64,000 nt of DNA, from assembly GCA_965221815.1 (NCBI GenBank), contig OZ244915.1, positions 1,860,001-1,924,000 on the forward strand, given 5' to 3'. The position numbers and the translations under genes are program-made. Under the pieces are notes generated by a model. That model ran no database searches, was not told the origin of the DNA, and saw only the letters and a list, made by a program, of their open reading frames with translations. Shown here one piece after another: positions 63,708 to 64,000 of this stretch (its first letter is position 1; every line of letters starts with the position of its first letter). Source of the DNA: JAPOXR01 sp965221815. Lineage in GTDB: Bacteria > Pseudomonadota > Alphaproteobacteria > Rhodobacterales > Rhodobacteraceae.

Positions 63708-64000
63708 TCACCCGGAATCGGCCTGAATGGGATCAAGGTGGATCTCCAGTTTTGTTCCCACGGCCTGGGCGTAGCGGGCGAGTTTGGCAATAGTGACATT
63801 CTGGCGTGCGCCTTCAATGCGGGAGACCTCGCTCTGTTGGGTGCCCATACGTTCGGCCACCTCGGTTTGCGACAGACCCGCCGCCGCGCGGGCCGCCACA
63901 AGCTTGCGGGCCAGGTCATACTCAGGAGCCAGCGCCGCGTAAGCGGCGCGGTGATCAGGATCGCGCAGGAACGCGGTCTTCAGGTCTGCGAGTCGGGTCA
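63708..64000 (-). CDS. XRE-family regulator, HigA/antitoxin-like (5' end at window edge)
   Basis: At least 97 residues of a helix-turn-helix protein that runs off the right edge. The visible part starts TRLADLKTAFLRDPDHRAAY and has an HTH core GLSQTEVAERMGTQQSEVSR, followed by the antitoxin-type tail VGTKLEIHLDP. The base before 64000 is probably the start ATG, since only its TG is visible. A toxin gene should lie upstream, outside the window. Confidence 0.82.
   Translation of the reverse strand, partial: TRLADLKTAFLRDPDHRAAYAALAPEYDLARKLVAARAAAGLSQTEVAERMGTQQSEVSRIEGARQNVTIAKLARYAQAVGTKLEIHLDPIQADSG

Overview
The window looks like the chromosome of a Gram-negative alphaproteobacterium. The evidence is the Entner-Doudoroff set edd-eda-glk, TRAP uptake with a TakP-like receptor, a Tat-type receptor signal, the leuA-mreBCD-mrdA-rodA block, KDO synthesis (kdsA) and moderately high GC. 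I would not name a genus from sequence alone. Most of the window is ordinary housekeeping and catabolic DNA; the accessory interest lies at about 30.3-47.9 kb and 56.2-58.8 kb.

Layout. 1-3.0 kb: the end of an aromatic amino-acid decarboxylase, then a periplasmic sorbosone/glucose dehydrogenase coupled to a dihaem cytochrome c. 3.0-7.7 kb (minus): a five-gene operon of TRAP receptor, small and large permeases, an amidase and a small membrane protein. 8.1-11.7 kb: edd-eda-glk. 11.9-15.5 kb (minus): an unknown gene, nadE and gltX. 15.8-17.3 kb: an exported protein made of 18 MORN repeats. 17.9-30.05 kb (plus): leuA, mreB-mreC-mreD-mrdA-rodA, a GhrA-like reductase, nhaA, kdsA and a phosphohexomutase. 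30.28 kb: tRNA-Gln(TTG).

From the tRNA to about 47.9 kb is an accessory region. It holds a decayed serine recombinase, a type I-E CRISPR array (26 repeats, 25 spacers, all 32 nt) and a complete set of I-E cas genes on the minus strand (cas3, cse1, cse2, cas7, cas5, cas6e, cas1, cas2). It also holds an ImmA/IrrE-type metallopeptidase with a small membrane partner, two nearly identical ISKra4-family elements and one IS5/IS427-type element. One ISKra4 copy sits inside cse1, the Cascade large subunit, with a 9-bp target duplication. Removing it restores an uninterrupted 501-residue Cse1 frame. The second copy interrupts the small membrane gene after codon 6. Interference is therefore probably lost or altered, while the adaptation genes look intact.

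After the island come a TauE/SafE permease, the DabB-DabA inorganic-carbon uptake pair, and a locus for a sugar or polyol. In that locus a binding protein and two permeases lie on the minus strand, and the ATPase, an AraM-like dehydrogenase, a SIS isomerase, an SDR and a ketose 3-epimerase lie on the plus strand. A hipBA toxin-antitoxin pair splits the two halves. It carries four near-perfect operators and is bracketed by 69-bp inverted repeats. The window closes with a decayed Tn3-type resolvase and a truncated XRE regulator.

I found no wholly new enzyme system. The best leads are the IS-interrupted Cascade, the ImmA/IrrE-membrane pair beside cas3, the duplicated and overlapping spacers, and the inverted-repeat-bracketed hipBA.
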